Made by a program: the position numbers and the translations under genes
Notes under the pieces: model-generated
What the model was told of the DNA's origin: nothing
Databases searched by the model: none
What the model saw: the letters and a program-made list of their open reading frames with translations, nothing else
Shown here: positions 1 through 5,198 of the stretch, piece after piece
Layout of the letters: every line of letters starts with the position of its first letter
Position numbering within the stretch: position 1 is the stretch's first letter
NCBI GenBank assembly: GCA_031259485.1
Contig: JAIRLH010000044.1
Location: 1 to 5,198, forward strand
DNA length: 5,198 nucleotides
Source: Elusimicrobiota bacterium
GTDB taxonomy: Bacteria > Elusimicrobiota > Elusimicrobia > Elusimicrobiales > Elusimicrobiaceae
Reading direction: 5' to 3'

Positions 1-699
1 ACGGTTGCTCAAAGCGGCGGGATAATTTCCTTAATTCCTTCCAACACCGAAATTCTTTTTGAACTCGGCGCCGAGAATATTATGGCCGTAAGCGATTTTT
101 GCAATTGGCCGCCGGAAACAAAAAATATACAAAAAATAGGCGACAGCTTCGCCACCGACAGCGAAGCCATTTACAGGCTGCGTCCCGCGATGGTTTATGT
201 TCCGCAGACGGCTGAGGCTTTGCAGTCTCGGCTGGCCGGCCTAGGAGTGCCTTATACCGCCGTGCCTGACGCAAAGACCGTCGGCGACATTTATGACAAT
301 ATCGCGCTTATCGCCGCGAGCGAAAGCCTTGCCGCCGCGCCTCTTATGGCCACGCTGCCGCCGCGCGGCGCGCCAAAGCCCGCGCCCAAAATCCGCGCTT
401 TTATAGAGGTTGACGATGATTTGTGGACTGCGGGCGGCAAGAGTTTTGTCAGCGATTTGCTGGAATACGCGGGCATAGAAAATATTTTTAAGAATACCTC
501 GGCCGGATATTTCCAAACTACGGCCGAGGCGGTCGCCGCCGCGCGGCCCGATATTATTGTAAGCGTCAAACACCGCTCGGGCGGCTATATGCCCGCCGCG
601 CTGGCCAAACTTAAGATTGTCCGGTTAGACCCGGACATTTTCTCCCGCCCCACGCCGCGCGCGCTGCGCGCCGTTGCGAAGCTTGCCGAAAGTATTTAA
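1..699 (+). CDS. btuF: Periplasmic substrate-binding protein, BtuF/TroA-like (probable cobalamin ABC transporter component), 5' end missing
   Basis: The reading frame is open from base 1 and ends at TAA 697-699, giving 232 visible residues; the start and presumably a signal peptide lie outside the window. The visible N-terminus has the first-lobe signature IISLIPSNTEILFELGA, then CNWPPE (residues 34-39), matching the CDYPPE-type motif of BtuF-like proteins. The second lobe has FIEVDDDLWTAGGKSF (134-149) and AGIENIF (157-163), also typical of this class. Glu55 (EAIYRLRP) and Glu176 (TAEAVAAARPDIIV) sit where BtuF has the two glutamates that dock on the BtuC permease. From family knowledge, such proteins capture vitamin B12 or other corrinoids, or heme or iron chelates, in the periplasm and deliver them to an ABC importer. 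The segment between the lobes is short and proline-rich (about 113-130). No permease or ATPase gene is visible; they could lie upstream. The class is fairly certain, the cobalamin substrate is inferred. No convincing intrinsic terminator follows. Confidence 0.85.
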   Translation, partial: TVAQSGGIISLIPSNTEILFELGAENIMAVSDFCNWPPETKNIQKIGDSFATDSEAIYRLRPAMVYVPQTAEALQSRLAGLGVPYTAVPDAKTVGDIYDNIALIAASESLAAAPLMATLPPRGAPKPAPKIRAFIEVDDDLWTAGGKSFVSDLLEYAGIENIFKNTSAGYFQTTAEAVAAARPDIIVSVKHRSGGYMPAALAKLKIVRLDPDIFSRPTPRALRAVAKLAESI

Positions 700-801
700 A
701 CTTTTCCGTCATTAAAAACTCTCGCGGCTTTTTCCTAAATAAAATAGAGGAGATTATACCAAGCTGTTTACCGCGCTCTGTGGGATAATACCATAAAATA
801 T

Positions 802-831
802 TTGCATAATCTTTTGGATATTTAGTATAAA
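802..831 (+). promoter_or_regulatory. Weak sigma-70-type promoter candidate for the pilin gene
   Basis: TTGCAT (802-807) and TATAAA (826-831) are separated by 18 bases in an AT-rich stretch upstream of the pilin start. The -10 box matches consensus at five of six positions, the -35 box only at three. The gap from the previous gene (170 bp) makes a separate promoter plausible, but AT-rich DNA gives such matches by chance. I looked for a sigma-54 -24/-12 pair, used by many pilin genes, and found none with correct spacing. Confidence 0.3.
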
Positions 832-840
832 AAATAGTCA

Positions 841-856
841 TATATTCCATAATATA
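841..856 (+). repeat. Small AT-rich inverted repeat just upstream of the pilin ribosome-binding site
   Basis: TATATT (841-846), loop CCAT, then AATATA (851-856) form a perfect six-base inverted repeat ending one base before the GAGG ribosome-binding site at 858-861. All six pairs are A-T, so an RNA hairpin would be weak. It may be a protein site or chance. Confidence 0.3.
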
Positions 857-869
857 CGAGGATATCCAA

Positions 870-1442
870 ATGCGCTCAAATAAAAAGGCTTTTACTCTAA
901 TTGAATTATTGGTTGTGGTTTTAATCGTGGGGATTTTAGCAGGCATTGCTCTGCCGCTGTATCAGAAATCGGTGTGGAAAAGCCGCGCCGCGCAATTGCA
1001 ACAGGCCGTGCGCGATTTGGCAATGGCGCAGGAGGTTTATTTCCTTATCCACGGCTCTTATCCTAAAAATTTTGACGAGCTTGATTTTTCTTTTGACGCG
1101 CTGCCGGATAAACCGGCCACTTCCCTTTCGGCGTACTGGCACGTGGCCTCTGCCAACGCCATAAGGGCGAATGATATTATGGAACTTGTTATAAACAACA
1201 GCGGTGCAAACAGCCATTTTTATTTTTCCACCGGCGTGTTTACAAAAGGTAAATTCACTTCCGCCGGATTTCTTTACGCGCACGATTCCAATGGTTCATT
1301 TGCCCCTACAGGCAAAAAAAGATTCTACTGCGTGGAATATACGCCCAAACTCCCGACGCAGGGCGATTTCTGCAACAAAATAATGGGCATTTCTTCCTCT
1401 CCAGTATATGTCAGCAACATCAGGTTCTTCCCCGTCAATTAA
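870..1442 (+). CDS. Type IV pilin / pseudopilin-like protein with N-terminal methylation motif
   Basis: This 190-residue protein begins with a short basic leader (MRSNKKA) followed by FTLIELLVVVLIVGILAGIA, the classic class III prepilin signal. Prepilin peptidase should cut between Ala7 and Phe8 and methylate Phe8; the conserved Glu at mature position 5 is Glu12. Residues 8-30 form the hydrophobic helix that anchors the subunit in the inner membrane and packs the pilus core. The helix continues through KSRAAQLQQAVRDLAMAQEVYFL, followed by GSYPKNFDELD (62-72), a pattern I associate with Elusimicrobiota pilin families. Cys154 and Cys168 probably form the C-terminal disulfide loop of such pilins. 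ATG 870 is preceded by GAGG (858-861) at eight bases. The residue before the cleavage site is Ala instead of the usual Gly, which is tolerated in known pilins. No assembly ATPase, platform protein or secretin is nearby, so whether it is a major pilin, minor pilin or type II secretion pseudopilin cannot be told. Base composition is more AT-rich than its neighbours. Confidence 0.9.
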   Translation: MRSNKKAFTLIELLVVVLIVGILAGIALPLYQKSVWKSRAAQLQQAVRDLAMAQEVYFLIHGSYPKNFDELDFSFDALPDKPATSLSAYWHVASANAIRANDIMELVINNSGANSHFYFSTGVFTKGKFTSAGFLYAHDSNGSFAPTGKKRFYCVEYTPKLPTQGDFCNKIMGISSSPVYVSNIRFFPVN

Positions 1443-1494
1443 GACGAAGCCGTTGTTCCCGCCAAACTCCTTTTTTAGCAAACCAAAAATGGTG

Positions 1495-1523
1495 TTGACA
1501 ATTTTGAAATCATTTATTACAAT
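1495..1523 (+). promoter_or_regulatory. Main sigma-70-type promoter of the hrcA-grpE-dnaK operon
   Basis: TTGACA (1495-1500) is a perfect -35 box and TACAAT (1518-1523) matches the -10 consensus at five of six positions, with the optimal spacing of 17 bases. Transcription would begin near 1530, inside the left arm of the CIRCE element, leaving a leader of about 50 bases before hrcA. A vegetative promoter with CIRCE at the start of transcription is the standard arrangement for HrcA-controlled operons. Confidence 0.85.
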
Positions 1524-1524
1524 A

Positions 1525-1551
1525 TTAGCAAAGAGTCTGTTTGAGTGCTAA
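1525..1551 (+). promoter_or_regulatory. CIRCE operator (HrcA binding site)
   Basis: The arms are TTAGCAAAG (1525-1533) and GAGTGCTAA (1543-1551), separated by exactly nine bases. The CIRCE consensus is TTAGCACTC-N9-GAGTGCTAA. The right arm is perfect; the left arm matches at six of nine positions and loses symmetry in its last three bases. The site starts two bases after the -10 box, so bound HrcA would block initiation. It precedes hrcA itself, predicting negative autoregulation relieved on heat shock, when HrcA loses activity (in studied species because GroEL is occupied by unfolded proteins). Confidence 0.92.
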
Positions 1552-1570
1552 AATAAGCCCGCAGTATAAT
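1541..1570 (+). promoter_or_regulatory. Possible second hrcA promoter overlapping CIRCE
   Basis: TATAAT (1565-1570) is a perfect -10 box, with TTGAGT (1541-1546, four of six matches) 18 bases upstream. The -35 box overlaps the CIRCE right arm, so HrcA would also block it. Transcription would start only a few bases before the hrcA ATG at 1581, giving a nearly leaderless transcript. The only purine-rich stretch nearby, GAAG at 1577-1580, abuts the ATG and cannot serve as a normal ribosome-binding site. Confidence 0.3.
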
Positions 1571-1580
1571 ACGACTGAAG

Positions 1581-2699
1581 ATGAGAATACTAAAACCTGA
1601 AATCGCAAAAGAAAGGGAAGAAAAAATCCTTCGTATGATAATCCAGGAGTTTGTGGAAACGCGCAAACCCGTCGGCTCCGAATTAGTAGCCCAGAAGGGG
1701 CTGCCCGGCGTAAGCAGCGCGACTATCCGCAACGCAATGAAAAAGCTGGAGGACGAGGGTTTTCTGTACCAGCCCCACGCTTCGGGCGGGCGTATTCCGA
1801 CGGATAAGGCCTACAGGTTTTATGTTGATTATCTGGCGAAAATCCAGAAAATCGCCGCCAAAGAGCGCGATCGCATTGAAAAGGAGTACCGCCGTAATAC
1901 AGACGAAATCAACCGCGTCATGGTGCAGACTTCAAGAATGCTTTCCATGCTTTCGGGCTCGGCGGGATTTGTATTCACCGCCAGCGTGCAGGATAATACA
2001 ATACAAAGGCTGGACTTTATACCTCTGGGTCCGGGCAATGTCCTTGCCGTGCTGGTAACGGCGGACGGCGTTGTGCGGCACTGGCCCGTAAAAATCAATT
2101 TCAATGTGTCGCCGTCGCGGTTAATGCTCCTGAGCGCATATATAAACGAGCAGATTGCCGGCCTCACTCTGCGCGAAGCGCAGAAAGCTCTTTGGAGCGG
2201 CATTCGGGAAGACAGGGATGACGGGGACGGATTTTTGCAGCTGGCTTTCCAGATTTTGCGCGATATGGGCGCACATCAGTCCAGCGAGGACAGGCTCTAT
2301 ATGGAAGGCATGGGGCAGTTGCTGCAGGCTCTCCCGCAGGAGGAGTACGGCGACATCGGCCGCATGTTAAGCGTGATTGAAGACAGGGACCGCTTTGCGG
2401 GCTTCCTGGGCGAAAAACTACAGGAAATGCAAAAGCCAGGTATTGCAGGCGGCATATCTGTAAGCATCGGCGCGGAAAACGAGCTTACGGAATTGAGAAA
2501 TTTAAGCGTAATAACCTCGGCCTACAAAGCCGGAGACCGAACGGTAGGCCTTCTGGGCATAGTAGGGCATAAACATATGGAATACAATCGCATGATGTCC
2601 ATAGTTAATTTCATAGGAGAGATGCTGGGTACGGCCATACAAAACTGGCAGGACTCGCTTGAAGACAAAAGCAAACATGACAAAGAAAAAGGACAATAA
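1581..2699 (+). CDS. hrcA: Heat-inducible transcription repressor HrcA
   Basis: HrcA is the dimeric repressor that binds CIRCE and switches off class I heat-shock genes at normal temperature. The 372-residue length is within the family range. Residues about 10-80 form the winged helix-turn-helix: KPVGSELVAQKGLPGVSSAT is followed by IRNAMKKLEDEGFLYQPHAS and GGRIPTDKAYRFYVDYL, the most conserved part of HrcA. A GAF-like core with a dimerization insert follows. Near the C-terminus, RTVGLLGIVGHKHMEYNRMM (320-339) aligns with the usual GxIGxxGPxRMxY motif, but with GHKHM in place of GPxRM. ATG 1581 is the only sensible start: an in-frame TAA lies at 1554-1556 and the DNA-binding domain begins soon after. 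No clear Shine-Dalgarno sequence is present. The gene follows the CIRCE promoter and overlaps grpE, the classic operon order. The last 12 residues are lysine-rich, and their DNA also encodes the grpE N-terminus. Confidence 0.97.
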   Translation: MRILKPEIAKEREEKILRMIIQEFVETRKPVGSELVAQKGLPGVSSATIRNAMKKLEDEGFLYQPHASGGRIPTDKAYRFYVDYLAKIQKIAAKERDRIEKEYRRNTDEINRVMVQTSRMLSMLSGSAGFVFTASVQDNTIQRLDFIPLGPGNVLAVLVTADGVVRHWPVKINFNVSPSRLMLLSAYINEQIAGLTLREAQKALWSGIREDRDDGDGFLQLAFQILRDMGAHQSSEDRLYMEGMGQLLQALPQEEYGDIGRMLSVIEDRDRFAGFLGEKLQEMQKPGIAGGISVSIGAENELTELRNLSVITSAYKAGDRTVGLLGIVGHKHMEYNRMMSIVNFIGEMLGTAIQNWQDSLEDKSKHDKEKGQ

Positions 2700-3210
2700 A
2701 CCAGCGGAGCGGCAGCCCGCGGACGAAGCGCGAGCCGCGCAAGAAGCAGCGCCCGCCGCCGCGGCCCCGACCGAGCAGCCGGATTATTACGACCAGCTGC
2801 TGCGCCTGCAGGCGGATTTTGAAAATTACCGCAAACGCACCGAAAGGGAAAAGCCGCTTTTTATCCAGTTCGGCAAGGCGGAGATCATAAAAAAACTTCT
2901 GCCTTTATACGACACGCTGCTTAAGGCTGAGGCTGAAGTCAATAAGCGGGACGCGGACGCCGCGCGGATCAAGCAGGGCCTCAATATGATTTTTGAGGAG
3001 TTTAATAAAGTTTTTAAATCTGAGGGGGTTGAGGTTATGTGCTGCAAAGACAAGCCTTACGACCCTATGACGCAGGAAGTCATCACCACAATCCCGTGCG
3101 CCGAGAGCGAAGACGGCACAGTGGCCGAGGAGTTGCGCAGGGCCATAACTTTTGACGGTAAACTGCTGCGTCCCGCGCAGGTGATAGTGAGGAAAAAGAA
3201 AGAAGAATAA
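2677..3210 (+). CDS. grpE: Nucleotide exchange factor GrpE
   Basis: GrpE is the cytoplasmic co-chaperone that releases ADP from DnaK, as a dimer. From ATG 2677 the protein has 177 residues. Residues 1-36 are charged and Ala/Pro-rich, probably disordered. The long dimerization helix starts at DYYDQLLRLQADFENYRKRT (36-55), the family's hallmark; DTLLKAE and GLNMIFEEFNKVFKSEGVEV follow. The C-terminal beta-wing that touches DnaK is YDPMTQEVITTIP (128-140) through GKLLRPAQVIVRKKKEE. The usual His of the NPxxHEA-type motif is replaced (DPMTQEV). The start overlaps the hrcA end by 23 bases, suggesting translational coupling. An alternative start is TTG 2659, six codons earlier, with AGGA (2650-2653) five bases before it; ATG 2677 has only a distant GAAG (2661-2664). 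I prefer ATG, but the choice is open and does not affect the domain. Confidence 0.96.
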   Translation: MTKKKDNKPAERQPADEARAAQEAAPAAAAPTEQPDYYDQLLRLQADFENYRKRTEREKPLFIQFGKAEIIKKLLPLYDTLLKAEAEVNKRDADAARIKQGLNMIFEEFNKVFKSEGVEVMCCKDKPYDPMTQEVITTIPCAESEDGTVAEELRRAITFDGKLLRPAQVIVRKKKEE

Positions 3211-3256
3211 AATCAGAAAGCAGAAAATAAAGAACAAAAAAATGGAAAATTAAGAA

Positions 3257-3282
3257 CCTGTCATTGCGAAGCGTGGCAATCT
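3257..3282 (+). repeat. Short interspersed palindromic repeat unit between grpE and dnaK
   Basis: The core TCATTGCGAAGCGTGGCAAT (3261-3280) contains the inverted arms ATTGC (3263-3267) and GCAAT (3276-3280) around an eight-base loop, flanked by CCTG and CT. It resembles the GTCATTGCGA...GCAATCT class of intergenic palindromes that I recall from many unrelated bacterial genomes, here as a short unit. Only one copy is visible, so repeat status is inferred by resemblance. In the operon RNA the hairpin is too weak and lacks a U-tract, so it is not a terminator; it might affect processing or stability between grpE and dnaK. Confidence 0.55.
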
Positions 3283-3307
3283 TATATTTATAAAAATCAA
3301 ATAAATT

Positions 3308-3314
3308 TAAGGAG
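3308..3314 (+). promoter_or_regulatory. Strong Shine-Dalgarno sequence of dnaK
   Basis: TAAGGAG lies nine bases before ATG 3324, in an unstructured A-rich context. It is by far the best ribosome-binding site in the window, in contrast to the poor ones of hrcA and grpE. This fits a need for much more DnaK than HrcA or GrpE from one transcript. Confidence 0.85.
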
Positions 3315-3323
3315 AAAAAACTT

Positions 3324-5198
3324 ATGGCAAAAATTATCGGTATAGACTTAGGGACGTCCAACACCGCGGCGGCCGTTATGGAAGGCGGCAAAGCCACTAT
3401 TATACCTTCGGCGGAGGGCAGCTCTATAGGGGGCAAGGCCTTCCCGTCTTATGTCGCTTTTACAAAGGACAGCCAGCGTTTGGTGGGGGAGCCGGCGCGC
3501 CGTCAGGCCGTAGCCAACCCCGAGGGCACGGCAACAGCGTTTAAACGCAGAATGGGCGAGAATTTTAAATTCAATCTGCGCGGCAATGAATTCACGCCGC
3601 AGCAGCTTTCGGCCTTCGTATTGCAGAAAGTCAAAAAAGACGCGGAGGCTTTCCTTGGCCAGCCCGTTGAAAAGGCTGTCATAACTGTGCCTGCTTATTT
3701 CAACGACAACCAGCGCCAGGCCACCAAAGACGCGGGCAAAATCGCTGGGCTGGAAGTAGTAAGGTTGCTTAACGAACCCACCGCGGCCGCGCTCGCATAC
3801 GGCATAGATAAAGCCGGCAAAGAACAGAAGATTATGGTTTTTGACCTTGGCGGCGGCACGCTGGACGTTACCATTATGGAGATGGGCAAAGAAGGCACCT
3901 TTGATGTTTTGGCCACCTCTGGCGACACCAAACTCGGCGGCACGGATATGGATAATGCCGTCATTGACTGGATTACCGGCGAATTCAAAAAATCCACGGG
4001 TATAGATATTTCTAAGGACAAACAGGCGTGGATGCGCCTTAAAGACGCGGCGGAAAAGGCTAAAATAGAACTTTCAACCACCATGGAAACGGACATAAAC
4101 CTGCCGTTTATCACGGCGGACGCCGCGGGTCCTAAACATTTGGAAATGAAACTTTCGCGCGCGAAACTGGAAAGCCTTGTGCGCCCGACCGTTGAACGCT
4201 GCGGCGCGTCAATAGACAGGGCGGTGGGCGACAGCAAACTTTCGCTCGGCCAGATTGATAAAATTATAATGGTCGGCGGCCCCACGCGCATGCCCATCGT
4301 GCAGGAATATGTTGAAAAACACGCGGGCAAAAAAATAGAACGCGGCATTGACCCCATGGAATGCGTGGCGTGCGGCGCGGCCATACAGGCCGGCGTGCTT
4401 ACCGGCGACGTTAAAGATATTCTGCTGCTGGACGTCACGCCGCTTTCGCTGGGCCTTGAAACGCTTGGCGGCGTTATGACCAAGCTCATAGACCGCAACA
4501 CTACAATTCCCGTGCGGAAAACGCAGGTTTTCAGCACCGCGGCCGATAACCAGCCGGCGGTCACCGTTAATGTTTTGCAGGGCGAGCGCCCTATGGCGAA
4601 GGACAATGTTCCGCTGGGAAAATTTGACTTGGACGGCATACCTCCCGCGCCGCGCGGCGTGCCGCAGATTGAAGTCACTTTTGATATTGACGCAAACGGT
4701 ATTTTAAAAGTATCCGCCAAGGACTTGGGTACGAATAAGCAGCAACACATCACCATAACCGCGCCCAATAAGTTAAGCGAAGACGAGGTAAACAACTTTG
4801 TCAAACAGGCCGAGCAGTATGCCGACGAAGATAAAAAAACCAAAGAGCGCATTGAAGCCAAAAACCAGGCCGACGGCGTGCTTTACCAGACGGAAAAGGC
4901 TTTAAAAGACCACGGAGATAAAATATCACAGGATGAACGTCTTAAAATTGACCAGGCCGTAAACGAATTAAAAGACGCTATAAAATCCGAAGATACGGAA
5001 AGGATTAAAAAAGCGACGGAAGCCGCTTTGACAGCGTCGCAAAAACTGGGCGAGATTATTTATAAAGAAGCCCAAGCTAAAGCTGGCGCGGCAAACGCGG
5101 GAGACGGAGCGCAAGCGGGCGCAGGGCAAGCGGGTCCGCAGGCCGAAGAGCCCAAAAAAGACGATGTTGTAGAAGCCGAAGTAGTTGACGGGAAATAA
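3324..5198 (+). CDS. dnaK: Molecular chaperone DnaK (Hsp70)
   Basis: DnaK is the ATP-driven cytoplasmic chaperone that binds exposed hydrophobic peptides, working with DnaJ and GrpE. The gene is complete: 624 residues, TAA at the last three bases of the window. The nucleotide-binding domain (1-365) shows phosphate loop 1 IIGIDLGTSNT (4-14), Lys74 in FKRRMG (equivalent of E. coli Lys70), VPAYFND (122-128), NEPTAAALAYG (150-160), DLGGGTLDVTI (174-184), Thr198 in ATSGDT (equivalent of Thr199) and VGGPTRMP (317-324). The interdomain linker is ILLLDVTPLSLG (366-377). The substrate-binding beta domain runs to about 485 (LQGERPMAKDN, PPAPRGVPQIEVTFDIDANG), then the helical lid. The tail (about 584-611) is Ala/Gly/Gln-rich and ends DDVVEAEVVDGK, like other bacterial DnaK tails. 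The region after KRRMG is 24 residues shorter than in E. coli, as in Bacillus, and the loop EGSSIGGKAFPS is four residues longer than usual. It follows grpE after 113 bp and has a strong ribosome-binding site. No second CIRCE is present. Confidence 0.98.
   Translation: MAKIIGIDLGTSNTAAAVMEGGKATIIPSAEGSSIGGKAFPSYVAFTKDSQRLVGEPARRQAVANPEGTATAFKRRMGENFKFNLRGNEFTPQQLSAFVLQKVKKDAEAFLGQPVEKAVITVPAYFNDNQRQATKDAGKIAGLEVVRLLNEPTAAALAYGIDKAGKEQKIMVFDLGGGTLDVTIMEMGKEGTFDVLATSGDTKLGGTDMDNAVIDWITGEFKKSTGIDISKDKQAWMRLKDAAEKAKIELSTTMETDINLPFITADAAGPKHLEMKLSRAKLESLVRPTVERCGASIDRAVGDSKLSLGQIDKIIMVGGPTRMPIVQEYVEKHAGKKIERGIDPMECVACGAAIQAGVLTGDVKDILLLDVTPLSLGLETLGGVMTKLIDRNTTIPVRKTQVFSTAADNQPAVTVNVLQGERPMAKDNVPLGKFDLDGIPPAPRGVPQIEVTFDIDANGILKVSAKDLGTNKQQHITITAPNKLSEDEVNNFVKQAEQYADEDKKTKERIEAKNQADGVLYQTEKALKDHGDKISQDERLKIDQAVNELKDAIKSEDTERIKKATEAALTASQKLGEIIYKEAQAKAGAANAGDGAQAGAGQAGPQAEEPKKDDVVEAEVVDGK

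Noticed and set aside
689..740. A possible terminator after the binding-protein gene
   Set aside because: AAAGT/ACTTT around the stop codon is a five-base A-T-rich stem, and the CTCGCGGCTTTTT stretch has no GC-rich complementary arm. Neither meets the form of an intrinsic terminator.
611..946. A 111-codon open frame on the - strand crossing the gap before the pilin gene
   Set aside because: It overlaps the ends of both real genes, shows no recognised domain, and its middle is the AT-rich regulatory region. I see no ribosome-binding site that would support it.
1296..1481. A 61-codon - strand frame whose start (EFGGNNGFVLI) faintly recalls the C-terminus of beta-ketoacyl synthases
   Set aside because: Most of it is the reverse of the pilin 3' end, the resemblance covers only about ten residues, and no further synthase sequence lies around it. 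Chance is the better explanation.
1443..1494. A possible terminator after the pilin gene (CTCCTTTTTTAG)
   Set aside because: There is a T-run at 1470-1475 but no GC-rich hairpin directly before it, so I do not call a terminator.
3264..3294. A possible internal promoter for dnaK (TTGCGA, TATAAA)
   Set aside because: The spacing is 19 bases, the -35 box is inside the palindromic repeat, and the surroundings are so AT-rich that a TATAAA is expected by chance. No second CIRCE accompanies it.
3695..4861. A 388-codon open frame on the - strand, antisense to dnaK
   Set aside because: Long antisense open frames opposite dnaK/hsp70 genes are a known by-product of their codon bias. The translation is rich in Ser and Ala with no recognisable domain, and the + strand is unambiguously DnaK.
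1..5198. CRISPR arrays, tRNA or rRNA genes, insertion sequences, riboswitches and phage attachment sites
   Set aside because: I looked for regularly spaced repeats, terminal inverted repeats, transposase motifs and RNA gene signatures and found none; the window is filled by five genes and short gaps of at most 170 bp.

Overview
The window looks like a stretch of bacterial chromosome from a Gram-negative-type (diderm) organism, most likely a member of the Elusimicrobiota. The clue is the pilin-like gene at 870-1442. Its conserved N-terminus is followed by a KSRAAQLQQAVRDLAMAQEV block and a GSYPKNFDELD block, a combination I know from the very large pilin families of Elusimicrobium and relatives. 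This is recognition from memory, not a search. Coding regions are moderately GC-rich with many GCG/GCC/GGC codons, and the intergenic gaps are clearly AT-rich. All genes lie on the + strand.

Layout. (1) 1-699: the 3' part of a gene for a periplasmic substrate-binding protein of the BtuF/TroA-like (helical-backbone metal receptor) class. It is cut by the left edge of the window. (2) 700-869: an AT-rich gap with a weak promoter candidate, a small AT-rich inverted repeat and a ribosome-binding site. (3) 870-1442: a type IV pilin / pseudopilin-like protein. (4) 1443-1580: a regulatory region with a near-consensus sigma-70-type promoter (TTGACA-N17-TACAAT), immediately followed by a CIRCE operator (the HrcA binding site). 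A second, weaker promoter candidate has its -35 box overlapping the operator. (5) 1581-5198: the heat-shock operon hrcA-grpE-dnaK. hrcA and grpE overlap. A 113-bp gap holding a small palindromic repeat separates grpE from dnaK, whose stop codon is the last base of the window.

How the parts work together: HrcA should bind the CIRCE element in front of its own gene and repress the whole operon. DnaK and its nucleotide-exchange factor GrpE form the Hsp70 machine that refolds proteins. The J-domain partner (dnaJ) is not in the window and may lie just downstream. The pilin and the binding-protein gene have no visible functional link to the heat-shock operon.

I see no undescribed multi-gene system. 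The points most worth a second look are the DnaK sequence (a Gram-positive/archaeal-like short form with a four-residue insertion and archaeal-looking motifs), the lopsided CIRCE with a possible near-leaderless hrcA transcript, the palindromic repeat between grpE and dnaK, and the stand-alone pilin.
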